Source: Oscheius tipulae | Taxonomy: Eukaryota; Nematoda; Chromadorea; Rhabditida; Rhabditidae | Reading direction: 5' to 3' | Assembly: GCA_037178975.1 (NCBI GenBank) | Contig: JASJZH010000004.1 | Location: forward strand, 5,642,001 to 5,706,000 | DNA length: 64,000 nucleotides | Part shown: positions 34,301 to 45,081 of the stretch, piece after piece | How the letters are laid out: every line of letters begins with the position of its first letter | Numbering within the stretch: the stretch's first letter is position 1 | Program-made: the position numbers and the translations under genes | Notes under the pieces: generated by a model | The model's database searches: none | What the model was told of the DNA's origin: nothing | What the model saw: the letters and a program-made list of their open reading frames with translations, nothing else

Positions 34301-36945
34301 TGCATTGTGAGTAGACCAGAGATTTGCAAAGACGGATTGTGACCGATTGTAACGGCTGTTAAGAGTATCGAAATGCTACTCGACCATATCAAAGCAATTG
34401 CTAGTCTTGAAGCAAGCACAGCGTAGAATTCACGATTTCAATTGACTAAACACAGTATCCTCGGTAAGGGTAGAAGTACGAGAACCAAACCAGAGGAAGT
34501 GACAGAGCCAAGAATGCCAATGAATCAGTTAGGAACAGGCCGTTTCTCCGAGTTTCAACAATTATCTCGGATTAGAATGGTTTTAGAAACAGAAAGATAA
34601 CACGTCTCCAAACCGTGATGAATGCAATCCAAAAAAACAGAAGGGGACTTCTTCTAATTGCTAATTGTGACCGGGTCACCCATCCCTGATTCAATTCTTC
34701 ATACCCCCTCAAAACTGAGCCAAGCTTAATCTTGTCGAAAGGAACGCGTTGCTCACGCCTAGTTCGTTCAAAGACGAGCCGAGCAATATCATGAAATTTC
34801 TCGAGACAAACTGGAGGATCCACACCTGATTCTCTTCGAATTGTAATGGAAGATAGTAGTGCCAATTTTTCTAAAAAGCAGGGTATTTACTCAGGCTGAG
34901 AGAGATTATCCAGGCGCTGTTTTGAGTCCCTCAGCTGTGAGATTAGTTTCTGGGAGAGAAAAAATATTGATAGGCGAGTGGAGAGAAATTTCAAAGCACT
35001 GGTTTGCAAAGGGAGGAAGAATGACCAGAACAGTCATGGTAGAGAAATGTACGGAGACATGACTCAGAAGGTGGGAAAAGGAGCTGACCGGAGGGAACTG
35101 AAGGAAGTGCTGAACAAGGATAAGGGAACAATACAAGAACAATCACCAGAAGCTGTAATCGGAAGGAAAGCCGGAAAGAATTCTGATGACAAAAAAAGAG
35201 TCTCATTGCCGGATACCAGTAGCATTCAATAAGTTCAGCAATTATATGCATGGACGAAAGTTACACCAAAAAGTTACTCCGGAGGGGCGCCTGAATGCTG
35301 AGTAAACACAAAATCGTTTTACTGCAGCCTTGGAGACAGTAGAGCATTAAGATATTTTTTGTCCCTAGATCCATCAAAGTGATTCTTCCTTTGAAAAGAA
35401 AGGCTTGTAAAAGAAAGAGTCATTATTACAAAGGCGTCAATGGTGCAGTAGAAGAGAGAAGAGACTCCTTGATTACTCAAGGAACGATTGGAACTGTAGC
35501 TCTCAGAACTGATAGAAGAAAGATAACGAGCAATCCAGTCAATCCGAGTGAAAAAGCTGCTAGAGACGAGAGCCTATTTTGAACATCAAATGGGTGGGAC
35601 CGATTGACAAATAGGCAGAAGGCGACTAAGTAGACTGTAAAGAGAGATTTTGAAATGAGAAACAGGAGGTCCGAAAATACTGAAAAAAAACGACACCTAA
35701 CACGATACCAGTTAGACTTTTGCAGACAAAATGTTCAGCAACGAAATCTGAATGAGCTGGCTCCCAGCTGTGACGAGAAGCTCCATTCTCTCTCGATTGG
35801 GCGGAATGTCTACTGCATGAGGAGAGAGTGAAGCTTTTGCTGAGAGGCAAGACAGCTGGCTAGACAGTGGAAAACGTGCAGAGAGCTTGCAGAGCTATGA
35901 AGAGGGACTGGGAGAGGCTAGAGGGAGAGGACATTCGGGAAGGATGATGTCCTCTTTTCGGGGAGGGTCCCAGTGACGTCAAGAGAGCAGGGAATGCTAA
36001 GGTGGATGCAAGAGTTAGAGAAGCAAGCCGATTGTTTGTCAGCAGAATGAGCAAGTGACTGTACACTGTATGAACGAGAAGTGTCTCTCCAGATGCACCT
36101 CTACGTTTAAACGAGCGTTTAAACTACATTACGCTATCCGTACTACCTAGTTGAAAGCTCGTTGACCTTTGAATTGAATGCATTGTCAGTTCAGGCCATT
36201 CGAAACGATCAAAAACACCGTTTATGCTTCAACTATGGTTGCGTTTTGCATTCTGTTAAAGTTTTCCTGTCTACGATACATTGCGATTTCGATTAAATTG
36301 CCTTGAAAGGGGAGACTATCTTGTCACGGTTCTAGCAGAAATACAATGTCTATTAAATGCCAAATGCCCCTGACGTGTGCCAATTACACAACATCCGCAG
36401 ACTTGCGGTTTCGAAGGACCCAAAACCAAGGACTAGCTACGTCACTGCTCTGCGAGAGCTCTGTGCCCGTGTTTTCATCTCATCAATCAAATAGGCGTAT
36501 TTCTTGAAATCTGTCGAGGGAGAAGACAGCTGAATCGGAAAGAAAACAGATCAAATTCTCGAGGAAGTTCCTTGATGATTACGGATGTATTAAGTAGCTC
36601 TAGGACGGAACAGAGCAATCATTTTTGCAGGAGAATAAACGTGAAAGAGGGAAAATTAAGAGGTAGGAAAGGGAGGGAAGATCTGGTGGAAGCAGGGACG
36701 ATTGAAAGACGAGAAATGAGCACAAGACTCTTATAAGGAGAGTAGGTGTATGAGACAGTAAGTTTCGTTGTGGAGCCACCATCAGATAGAGGCAGAACTC
36801 TCCGAGACAGTCTACCACAGGCGAAGACAGTACAACTGGCAGACTTTGTCCTGATAGTACCTATCAACTAATATTTACACTGCTAGTTATTGAATAGTTC
36901 GTGTTAAAACAGCAGAAAATTCACTAGTTATCTCGAAACCTAGGC
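28303..36945. other. 8.6-kb gene-poor region with foldback element
   Basis: No gene with consistent splice phases is recognised. The landmarks are the foldback element at 30234-30505, its flanking half-copy (30166-30225), a G-run near 28421, and scattered AG/GA-rich stretches (31575-31605, 31926-31946). Small open frames occur on both strands but none shows family similarity. Confidence 0.4.
30234..30505. mobile_element. Foldback/MITE-like element with 27-bp TIRs
   Basis: Terminal inverted repeats at 30234-30260 and 30479-30505 match in 26 of 27 positions (cagtcgcttacgctcctggc...). Inside, 30303-30379 forms a second perfect hairpin with 29-base arms (gtcaactctaatctgggata...). There is no coding capacity. 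Internal sequence recurs without the TIRs at 37773-37914, and part of the arm (tcaactctaatct) occurs again near 7653 and 30166. Confidence 0.7.
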
Positions 36946-37620
36946 TATAAAAGGAGATCCAATCCCAGGAGCCAGAAGGTCGAGGAGAAGAAGGAGGCGG
37001 AAGAGAAGAATGAAGCCGAGGTCAAGAAGGAGGGCGAAGAGAAGAAAGACGAGGAAAAGAAGGGCGAAAATCAAGACCTCTTGATCAAGAAGGAAGAATA
37101 GGTCGAAGTGAAGAAGGTTGAGATCAAGTGGAGTTGGATCAAGCCCTTCGTCAACTGCGAAAGACAAAAGGAGTTAAAAGATTGATATACGACTTTCGCA
37201 GCAGGAAAAGGACGACGAAGATGAACTCCGAGCAGATCCAGACCTTCCTCGAGCAGAACACCAAAGCAAGAAATAGATAAAAGGACGTGTCCTGTATCCC
37301 GTATTGACTACACCAGAGTGGTTCTCAGCGATTCCCAGGACTCAGTAAACTCTAAGACTAACTGACTTTTTTTAGGAATTCCCGAAGCAGATCTTACTTC
37401 ATATCTTCTACTGAAAGTACTCGAGGCCAGCTCAGGCGACCGTTCAATTGTCGTTCACTGCTCTGCCGGGGTCGCAAGAACTGGCTGTATTGTCCTCATA
37501 GAACTACTGATGGATCAAATGAATTGTGAAGGAACTCTGCCGCCCAACTGCGGCGGGAATGCGTTCTTTTGTCTTCTCCGAATCTTGATGGGGGTACAGC
37601 GAGACTACGTATAGCATTCC
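36946..37620 (+). pseudogene. Protein tyrosine phosphatase pseudogene
   Basis: A TATAAAAGG box (36946-36954) is followed by a Lys/Glu-rich stretch, as in many nematode PTPs, broken by TAG at 37099-37101. Then come EQIQTFLEQNTKARNR and a stop (TAA, 37278-37280) exactly where the conserved NRY tyrosine should be. IDYTRVVLSDSQDS follows in another frame. After an intron-like acceptor (tttttttag, ending 37375) the catalytic loop is intact: VHCSAGVARTGC (37453-37488), with the Cys and Arg kept. Sequence after this decays and the C-terminal motif is lost. Nonsense codons and at least one frameshift indicate a dead gene; an intron-like remnant argues against a processed copy. Confidence 0.75.
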
Positions 37621-37772
37621 ATGACCAAAGGCATCCAGGGCGTTTCTTACATTCTGTAGCGACTATCCCTGGCTCTTTTTAATAGGCAGGCCAATTTGAC
37701 GGGGAAATGTCTGCGTTTTGCATCGCTTAAACTTCTGGCGGCGCGATACAGTCAACGTTCTTTTTGTAACTT

Positions 37773-37914
37773 GAACTGTATTTCTCTTCAAACTCATCTT
37801 GTCAATTCTAATCTGGGATAACACTTGACAGAAAAGTCCACAAACATTGTCAAGTGTTATCCCAGATTAGAGTTGACTTGTGCAGACGCCTCTTGCAAAT
37901 TGTAAAGGTAGGAT
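37773..37914. repeat. Second copy of foldback interior
   Basis: Near-identical to 30276-30420, including the 29-base-arm hairpin around tctaatctgggataacactt, but without the terminal inverted repeats. It lies between the phosphatase relic and the secreted-protein cluster. Confidence 0.75.
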
Positions 37915-38668
37915 ACTTTGTGACAGCAATTACTCTTTGCAAGTCAAGTTAGTTTGGAAGATAGCTTCGCTGGGAGACGTTGCTGCTGTCACGGTAGCTT
38001 GACTGGAACATCATCGAAATGAATTCAGCTCGAGAACATTGATCTTCCCTCTGGACATCGGACAGCAAGATCGGTAGCTTCCATCAGCATCGAAAATAAC
38101 GAAAGAGCAAGAGATGGTAAATGCGAAAGATTTGAAAGTATGAGTTAGTCTCAGAAAAAATGGCAGTAGATCTTCCGGACTTCCTGAAGCCAAAAGACAC
38201 CTCAAGCGCTTTACTAAACACTGCTGTGGACACCGGTGGGCGCTATTTCGACAGAATTCGGATCCAGGACCCCAACCGAAGTCGGGTTACTGCAAGTAGC
38301 GTATTCACGAGAAAGCTATCCCATTGGTCGTCTCAAGTCAACAGAAGGCAAAAGACTACCAAAACAAAGAAGAAGTAGAATACATTGGCCTGATTGAAGG
38401 GAGAAGCTTATAACCGTCTAGAAAAATAGCTGGCGTGGAGACTGTCTAGAGTTTGTCAAGGTTTGATTGACAAGATCTGACAAGACGAAAAAAGCGAAGT
38501 GTTCCTCTTTACAGTAGCCAATTAAAGTTGTGCTTTCTAGAGACTCTTTGAGGCAGAAATGAGTGTTGATTTTGTCACTGTTGTTGATCAGCGGGAGAAG
38601 ACCCTGACCTACGGTCTTCGCTATAGTTGTTGTATTCGCGTAAAGAGACTTTATTACTGTCTTTCACC
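37915..38668. other. Intergenic, no supported gene
   Basis: A 72-codon open frame begins at 38160 (MAVDLPDFLKPKDTSSALLN) and could be real, but there is no similarity, promoter or splicing evidence for it. Nothing else is seen. Confidence 0.35.
38650..38655 (-). terminator. Polyadenylation signal, gene A1
   Basis: AATAAA on the - strand, 14 bases after the stop of the secreted-protein gene A1. The paralogue A2 has the same signal at the same distance (41230-41235). Confidence 0.7.
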
Positions 38669-39305
38669 TTAAAAGGCTCCAGTTGAAGCGACCGATGGAG
38701 CTCCGCTGGCTCCAGTCAGTCCGCTGAGAAGGCCAGGAACTATTTGAACGAGTTGGAGGAGAACATTGGCGAATTCGGCCAAGGCCTCTTGCAGTAGCTT
38801 CTGGACCTCGCTCAGAATTTGTGCGACCTGAATTTGGAGAAGTGATAAGAGAAAAATGAAAACTTACAGGCGCGTTTGCAGCCATATTGGAACTAAGGAG
38901 CTCTCTAATGGTGGTGAGCAGAGCAACGACCAGCTTTATAATGTCCGTGAGGATGCCAACGAGTCCCGTTTCTCCCAGAACTGAGGGTAGACCATTGCCT
39001 TTGAGAAGATTCATCAGGAGGCCATCGATTCCTGCGATATTAAGAAGACCAATCGGCAAACCCAGAAGACGGTTGACGGTGCCAAGAAGTGCCCCAATGA
39101 GTCCAGATGGTTTAAGAAGTCCCCCAACAAGCCCATTTTGACCAAGCAGTCCTCCAACAAGTCCAATATTGTCACCAAGAAGACCTTCTCCAAGTCCACT
39201 TCCGAGCAGTTTACCAATGATACCGAGCCCAAAGAGGCCCTCGCCACTGGCTCCAATGGCCAAGGTGGCGAAGAGGACGGAGAGAGCAAGCAGCTTGAAT
39301 GCCAT
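38669..39305 (-). CDS. Secreted Gly/Leu-repeat protein A1
   Basis: Exons 38868-39305 and 38669-38827 (40-nt intron, phase 0) give 198 aa. A signal peptide (MAFKLLALSVLFATLAIG) is followed by hydrophobic glycine-rich repeats of the type GLVGGLLGQNGLVGGLL, two leucine-rich amphipathic helices, and a tail ending SVASTGAF. There are no cysteines in the mature repeats. I do not recognise the family; a secreted structural, surface-coat or lipid-associating role is possible. It is a close paralogue of 41249-41876 and is head-to-head with B1 at 40068. A TATAAAAG box lies 53-60 bases upstream. Confidence 0.85.
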
Positions 39306-39357
39306 TTTGATGGGAAGAGAGACTGTTTCCAGTTGTTCTTTCTCCCGACTGACCACT

Positions 39358-39365
39358 CTTTTATA
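39358..39365 (-). promoter_or_regulatory. TATA box of gene A1
   Basis: TATAAAAG on the - strand, 53-60 bases before the A1 start codon. Together with the B1 start at 40068 it frames a divergent intergenic region of 762 bases. Confidence 0.6.
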
Positions 39366-40067
39366 CGGATGGGGTTATTGAACTGCCTCATTGACATACT
39401 GTTCTCCGATCAGTTTGAAAGTGTACTGTTATCGGTTACTGGAGTCACAAACAGTATGCTAATATGGACTGTTCTCCGATTACGGTTTGGATGGACTGCT
39501 AGTACAGACTCTTGTTCGTTTAAAGAGAGACCGTTTGGAGAAGTGAATGAGAAAGACGCTCAGAATGTGTAGAAGAGTAATGAGACAATAGAGTATGCTG
39601 TTGAAGATCTAATGACAGTCCCCCAACCAACAAGGGGTCTTCTGTGTCACATCGATATATGACAAGAACTATCCCTGCCGATAACTAGAATAGTCAATAC
39701 ACCAAATAAATGTCATGTTCGTTTTTTATAGGGTTTCTCTGGCTAGATCACTGTAGAGTACTCGGAAAATGCTTAGAACAATGGGTACACCCGTTTCCAA
39801 TTCGAATGATCTGCAAACCTCTCTCATGCCCCGTCCTTGAGAGCCACTGTGTTCAGTTTTAGTTCTCCAACTCCTGGACTGACCACCCATTCCGAACCGT
39901 CCGATGATCGCGTCTACTCGTTCGAAAATACTTGTCAATTCAGTACTGATCGAATCAAATTGAAACCTCGTCGGGTCAAAAACAGAAAGCTTACCAGTTT
40001 TCCATAAACAAGACCAGTACAAAAGAGTCGCTGTCATAGTGGAAAGGACAACTCGATACAGTCCGAA

Positions 40068-40524
40068 ATGGCCTTCAAGCTTCTGGTACTCGCTGCCTTC
40101 GTCACCATCGTCGCCATCTCCCATGCCCAGACCACTGGAGCTTCTTCCGGAGAAGGAGTAGGGGATATCCTCGGTCTGGTCACCAGCATTGTCCCTGGTC
40201 CTCTAAGAAACATTGCGAACAAATTGGTCGAGATCATCAAAAAACTGGGTGATTTCCTAGCTGGTCAGGAAAATCTCGATCAATTAGTGAGTTTCCTCTA
40301 TCGAGTTCAAGCTGGAGTATCTTTAGGTCAAAAAAGTTTTGAACGATATTGGTGCCATCGTCTGCGATGTCCTCCAGATGGTCGTCAAACTTCTCCAAAC
40401 TCTTACAGGCCTCTACAAGCTCGATAAAAAGACCGTTGATCTTTGCGAAAGTTTCCGTTTTGGCGGATCGAATGGTGGAGTCTCTGGTGGTCCAAGTGCT
40501 TCCACCGCCTCTGGATCCCTCTAA
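40068..40524 (+). CDS. Secreted small protein B1
   Basis: Exons 40068-40286 and 40327-40524 (40-nt intron, phase 0) give 138 aa. Signal peptide MAFKLLVLAAFVTIVAISHA, then QTTGASSGEG, amphipathic Leu/Ile/Val-rich helices (NIANKLVEIIKKLGDFLAG), and a Gly/Ser-rich C-terminus. Two cysteines occur in the second exon (VCD, LCES). AATAAA is at 40560-40565. Paralogue of B2 (42425-42846). The opening residues also resemble those of A1, so A and B genes are probably distant relatives. Unknown function. Confidence 0.85.
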
Positions 40525-41248
40525 GCCGACTATCAAATGTACCGAATAAGTCCATGTGTAATAAAACTTCGAACCTATCTTGTGTCACTATTTAGCATAC
40601 CCTTCTGATATGACAAAAGGTCGGAAGACAGTTTTTTTCCACTTGGTAAATATAGAAACAATGTTCGTTTTGGGGCAGTCATAGAAGCACCATGTTTCGA
40701 CATCACTTTTTTTAAGTGAGCGACACTGAGTGAGGACACTCGTTTTGGGATCGAGGATCGGGTATAGTCGCTCCGAACATTGTTCATGAAGAGTTCATCG
40801 GGCCCAGAAATGATTACTGAACTACTAAGTTAAGCACTAAAAAGACTGTTTACGGCTTTAGAATAGTGGAGGTTATTATTTAAATTTTGTTTTCAGATCA
40901 ACCCTCGGTCACCTCAACAAACACCTAAACCTGCATGACTCTCAAGAATGTTCATATCAGACCAAGTACTTTACGAAGAGGTCCGGACATTTGAAAGAGT
41001 GCAACAAGAAGAAATCTAATACAGCGCCAATTAAACAAGACAACCAGATCAAACAATTGTATTTATTTATTTTTCCTGATCTATCTCTGCTCGGCAGGAA
41101 CGATACGGGCTGCAAATCCGGATGGTTCCAATTCTCGATTATCAAGAGAATGGAAACTGGGCGAAGAGGTATCGAGTCAACAATAACTATAAACTGTTAT
41201 ATTTGAACAATGCATTCGTGTTAAGAATCTTTATTACTGGCTTTGGTC

Positions 41249-41876
41249 TTAGAAGGCTCCAGTAGAGGCGACGGAGGGAACTCCACTGGTTCCAGTCAGT
41301 CCATCGAGAAGGTTGGGAACAAGACCAACTACTCGGTCGAGGAGATGAACAAGATCATCAATGAGGACCTCTTTCAAAAGGTTCGAAACAGTTTGGAGAA
41401 TGTCTTCGACCTGAATCAAATCCCTATTAAGAAATCTATATTAAACTTACTCCATCTCCAAGCTTTTCTTTGGAGGCAAGGATCTTACCAATCGTCGTGA
41501 GCAGAGCAGTGACAGCATTGGCAATGGCCATGAGAATTCCAAAGAGTCCCTGTTCTCCCAGAATGGCGACAAGACCATTGTCGGTGATGAGATTGAACAG
41601 GAATCCTTCTTTAGAGAGGATTCCATACTCTCCACCGAGAAGATTGTTCAGGAGACTGATGACAGTATTGAGCAGTCCCCCAACAAGCCCATTTTGACCA
41701 AGCAGTCCACCAACGAGTCCATTGTCACCAAGAAGACCTTCTCCAAGTCCACTTCCGAGCAGTCCACCAATGATACCATTTGCACCCAGGAGTCCAAAGA
41801 TGTTGAGGCCCTCGCCATTGGCTCCAATGGCCAAGGTGGCGACGAGGACGGAGAGAGCAAGCAGCTTGAATGCCAT
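41249..41876 (-). CDS. Secreted Gly/Leu-repeat protein A2
   Basis: Exons 41451-41876 and 41249-41410 (40-nt intron, phase 0) give 195 aa. The signal peptide and repeats are nearly those of A1 (MAFKLLALSVLVATLAIGAN; GSGLGEGLLGDNGLVGGLLG), and the end is again SVASTGAF. The middle is diverged (NLLGGEYGILSKEGFLFNL). The start, intron position and polyadenylation signal match A1, so the pair arose by duplication together with the neighbouring B gene. Confidence 0.85.
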
Positions 41877-42424
41877 TTTGATGGGAAGAGAGACTGTTTC
41901 CAGTTGTCCTATCTTATTCTGAACAGTCTCTTTTAAGCTCAAACTGTTTTCGCGGTCCTCATTGGAAGTCAGTTAAACTGTTTTGTTCGGTTTTATCTAG
42001 TAATCACTTTTACCAAACTGACAAAGAGCTCGACAAACAGTATGGTAATAGTAGATTGTACTCTGGTGTTGAACAGAAGAGCTGGATTGACGCCCGGAAC
42101 TATTGCAGCTCAATTAAAGCAAGGAAGAAGATCTCTCCCACAAAGGACAAGTTTTCTTCGAACAGCGAAGTTGTACTCTTCTGAAGAGATGGAACGCTCA
42201 ACCTAAAGTGTACAAGGGCTCTCTCTTCTTCCCGCGTGGTCGAGAGATCAAAACCAGAGCAGTTCACCGTATGCAAAACTTGTTGACCTAATAGTTCGAC
42301 CAGTCTCGAACGCCATTGTTCATTCAAAAACTAAGCCGCTATCAAAATCATTTTCCGAATCTTGTTTAAAAGGGCCCACTCGGTGGATAGGGAGAACCAT
42401 TTGATTCGTCTCTCTTCCAGCAAA

Positions 42425-42846
42425 ATGCTCAAGTTCTTCGTCCTCGCAGCCTTCGTAGCCATCGTGGCCATTACGGCCAACGCTCAGACCACCGGTTCTT
42501 CTTCTGGAGGAGCCGAAGCCGTCGGCGGCATGGTCTCTAACACCATGAGTCAAATTGCTGAGAGGCTGGTCACAATACTTGAGCTTCTTGGAGGCCTTCT
42601 GCAAAACCCAAAGATTGATCTGGGTCCTGTTGTAAGTCCTGTCTGGCATTCCGAATAGAGGAGAATGTTCAGCTTGCTGCCATCGTGGATAACCTGCTCT
42701 CCACCGTGTGTCTTCTTCTCAAGCTCGTAAATCAAATTCTCTCCGAACTCGGAGGAAAGACTCAAGGGCTGCACATGTGTCCCGTCTCTGGAGGAGTTCC
42801 CGTTCAACCTATGGGAACCACTGTCTCTGGCTCGGTCGGACTATAA
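42425..42846 (+). CDS. Secreted small protein B2
   Basis: Exons 42425-42631 and 42673-42846 give 126 aa across a 41-nt intron (phase 0). Shorter acceptors at 29 or 32 nt would also be in frame, so exon 2 could be a few residues longer. Signal peptide MLKFFVLAAFVAIVAITANA, then QTTGSSSGGAEAV and hydrophobic helices, with two cysteines in the second exon. It is head-to-head with A2 (548 bases apart) and parallels B1. A TTTAAAAG string near 42363 may serve as the TATA element. Confidence 0.83.
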
Positions 42847-43023
42847 CGAATGTCTTGTTTAATGAAGATTCTTCATTTGTAAAACCTTTCCATAATAGAA
42901 TTTCTGATATGTCTTCTTGGGGAAGGCACTTCGAGAGGAGGGGTCCCCTTCCTTCAGTCCGTGTCATGTTTCTTCAAGTCTGCCTGAAACTTTCTGACGT
43001 ATATTCCCTGTATTAAAAGTCAC

Positions 43024-43215
43024 CTGATCGCAGTCAAAGACGAGAGAGACTGCCTTAGAAATGGAATCGGGAAATGGTTCCATAAAGAGGAGCAGATCGT
43101 CGGCTGTCGTGGCCATTACCTGGACTTCCACCCGTTCCCGATTCGAGGGGAGTTTCGTAAAGTTTCGGTTCATGATGAACTCGTCCAAGAAGACCATCGT
43201 CTTTTCGAAGAACAT
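43024..43215 (-). CDS. Isolated exon-like ORF, unknown
   Basis: ATG at 43215 opens 64 codons ending at a plausible donor (CAG/gtgact). The translation (MFFEKTMVFLDEFIMNRNF...) is acidic and hydrophobic, and recalls the diverged tail domains of nematode F-box proteins, but I cannot make a firm match. No partner exon is found, so a gene fragment is possible. Confidence 0.3.
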
Positions 43216-43772
43216 GATTCTTTGTCGGGGAATCTGGATGATTTCAGTAATTATGCGGTTTCTTCCTGTCTGTTGTGGATTTTACTACACCGTCTACTCA
43301 TGTCAACCTCTCAATTTTCTTGAACTTCTCTTGTCCGATCAGTTCCTGACTATCTATAGCTGTCATTTACGTTTTGCGATTCCTGACAGAACGATATACA
43401 GCGTAAGTCTCTGTAGCTAACTCCACTGGTTCCTCTCTACTTGTCCACGTGTCGTACTCCCTCATTTCACATTTTCGGCTCTGTCTCTCTAGTTCTGATA
43501 GCCTGTCCATATTAATCTATCGGTTTCACTGTGTCACTACACCTAGTCGAACATTCACCAACACAACAACCTAATTTCTCCGAACTGGGTTTGCAAGAAA
43601 CAGCTGTAATTAGCGTTCCGTACAAACAAGCGGATAGTTAGAAAACTTTTTGAAGCAGCAAAGAAACTATGTTGTCGATTTATTAGAGAGAAGTAATAAA
43701 GGCGAGGACTCTGGCCTACGGAGCCATTTGATTCTACTAGAACCACTGGAGAAGGTCGGAAGCCCAGGAACA

Positions 43773-44747
43773 ATGCGCGTCTTCTATCCGATCAAGGCCG
43801 GCCAACTGCTACTGACTGTCGTCTGTCTGGCTCTCATGCTCAACAGCAAGCTGCTCTGTGTCTACAAAGATCCCCTGGACGAACTGAGCGAACAGCAGAC
43901 CGAGTGTCACGCGACTCTCATCCAGAAGGCCTTCTCTCCCCTGACCAACAAGACCAAAGGACTGAAAGAGACTACTACCCTGAACAAAACGGAACTGATC
44001 GGAGAGACGATGAACACGACGGACATGATGGACAAGGCTATCCGTCGTTTTGGAGCTCTGATTCAGACAGCTTTCTCCTCCGTGACCAATGGGACAACTG
44101 AAGAGACGAGTGGAGAGATCTCGACCAACCGAACGAGTCTAGACGGAACGCGACCGAACAGTGCCGAAGAGACGAGTGGATTAGAAAAGAAGATTACCCT
44201 GAACGGAACGGAACTAGCGGAAGAGACTCTGCTGAGTAGGACGGAGACCAAGTTCCATCTGCGAGCCTGTATTTCGATCGAAAGTCGTGACGTCTACGAT
44301 CCGAAGAGTCAACTGACGCCGCTATACTCGCTCCGCGTATTCTGTCTGCTCATCCTCGAGCTGTTTCTCCTCGTCCTCCTGGTGGCTCGTGTCATGACAA
44401 GCTACGAGGCTCCTGATCAGCTAACCATCCTGCTGAACAATGTGGTCCACGGACTCTGCTGGCTCACCACAGCTGTCGTTCTCTTCCTCCACCGGTGTGC
44501 CTGGCAGACTGAATGGAGTAGTCTGACGCCCGCCTTTGTGCCCATCTACCCGGTCGAATACGAATGGGCTCAAGTGATCGCCTGGTCCAGTTTGGCCTTC
44601 CTTCTCGTCGAGGCTCTCCTTTTGCACAACTGCATATACTACGATCTGACTATGGAGAAGATGGAAGAACAGCTCGTCCAGCCAACCGTCATCGTCGCCG
44701 CATACAAGGATAGTGACAAGCTCCTGCTCCACCACGACCACAACTAA
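43773..44747 (+). CDS. Four-TM glycoprotein, intronless, orphan
   Basis: 324 aa in one exon, unusual for this window. Hydrophobic segments lie at about 10-30, 184-208, 218-240 and 267-290, giving a tetraspan topology with a long first extracellular loop (31-183). That loop carries six N-glycosylation sequons (NKT 59, NKT 71, NTT 81, NGT 106, NRT 119, NGT 144) and an internal duplication: LIQKAFSPLTNKT with TLNKTELIGET (48-79) and LIQTAFSSVTNGT with TLNGTELAEET (96-152). The C-terminal tail ends in HHDHN. The ATG at 43773 is the first in frame. AATAAA is at 44749-44754, two bases after the stop. No known tetraspan family signature is recognised. Confidence 0.75.
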   Translation: MRVFYPIKAGQLLLTVVCLALMLNSKLLCVYKDPLDELSEQQTECHATLIQKAFSPLTNKTKGLKETTTLNKTELIGETMNTTDMMDKAIRRFGALIQTAFSSVTNGTTEETSGEISTNRTSLDGTRPNSAEETSGLEKKITLNGTELAEETLLSRTETKFHLRACISIESRDVYDPKSQLTPLYSLRVFCLLILELFLLVLLVARVMTSYEAPDQLTILLNNVVHGLCWLTTAVVLFLHRCAWQTEWSSLTPAFVPIYPVEYEWAQVIAWSSLAFLLVEALLLHNCIYYDLTMEKMEEQLVQPTVIVAAYKDSDKLLLHHDHN

Positions 44748-45081
44748 CAATAAACTCTTCCATAGGGACTCCTTCTTTTTTTTCCTTCTGTTTCAGGTAC
44801 GTCTCTTTTCAAATTACGTGTAGTTAGGGACCAACCCGGACTCTAAGAATGGAGAATAGTCTACTTTTAGTCTGTTTGGTAATGTCCACTATCGTAATGT
44901 TGGATGGGTAGTCTACTGGACTATTAAATCTCGCTGCGGACACCAGTTATTCTTGTTCTCTGGATGATTTCGCGTGATTATGAACTAATACTGCCCAGAT
45001 TCATGTTGTATTTATACAAGGATCGTGCCTTACGATATCCACGCCTATTTAACCAGAACTATGGACTACTGTCCCTCCATG

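Noticed and set aside
36108-36123. Short palindrome gtttaaacgagcgtttaaac
   Set aside because: Arms of nine bases in AT-rich DNA with no context are likely chance.
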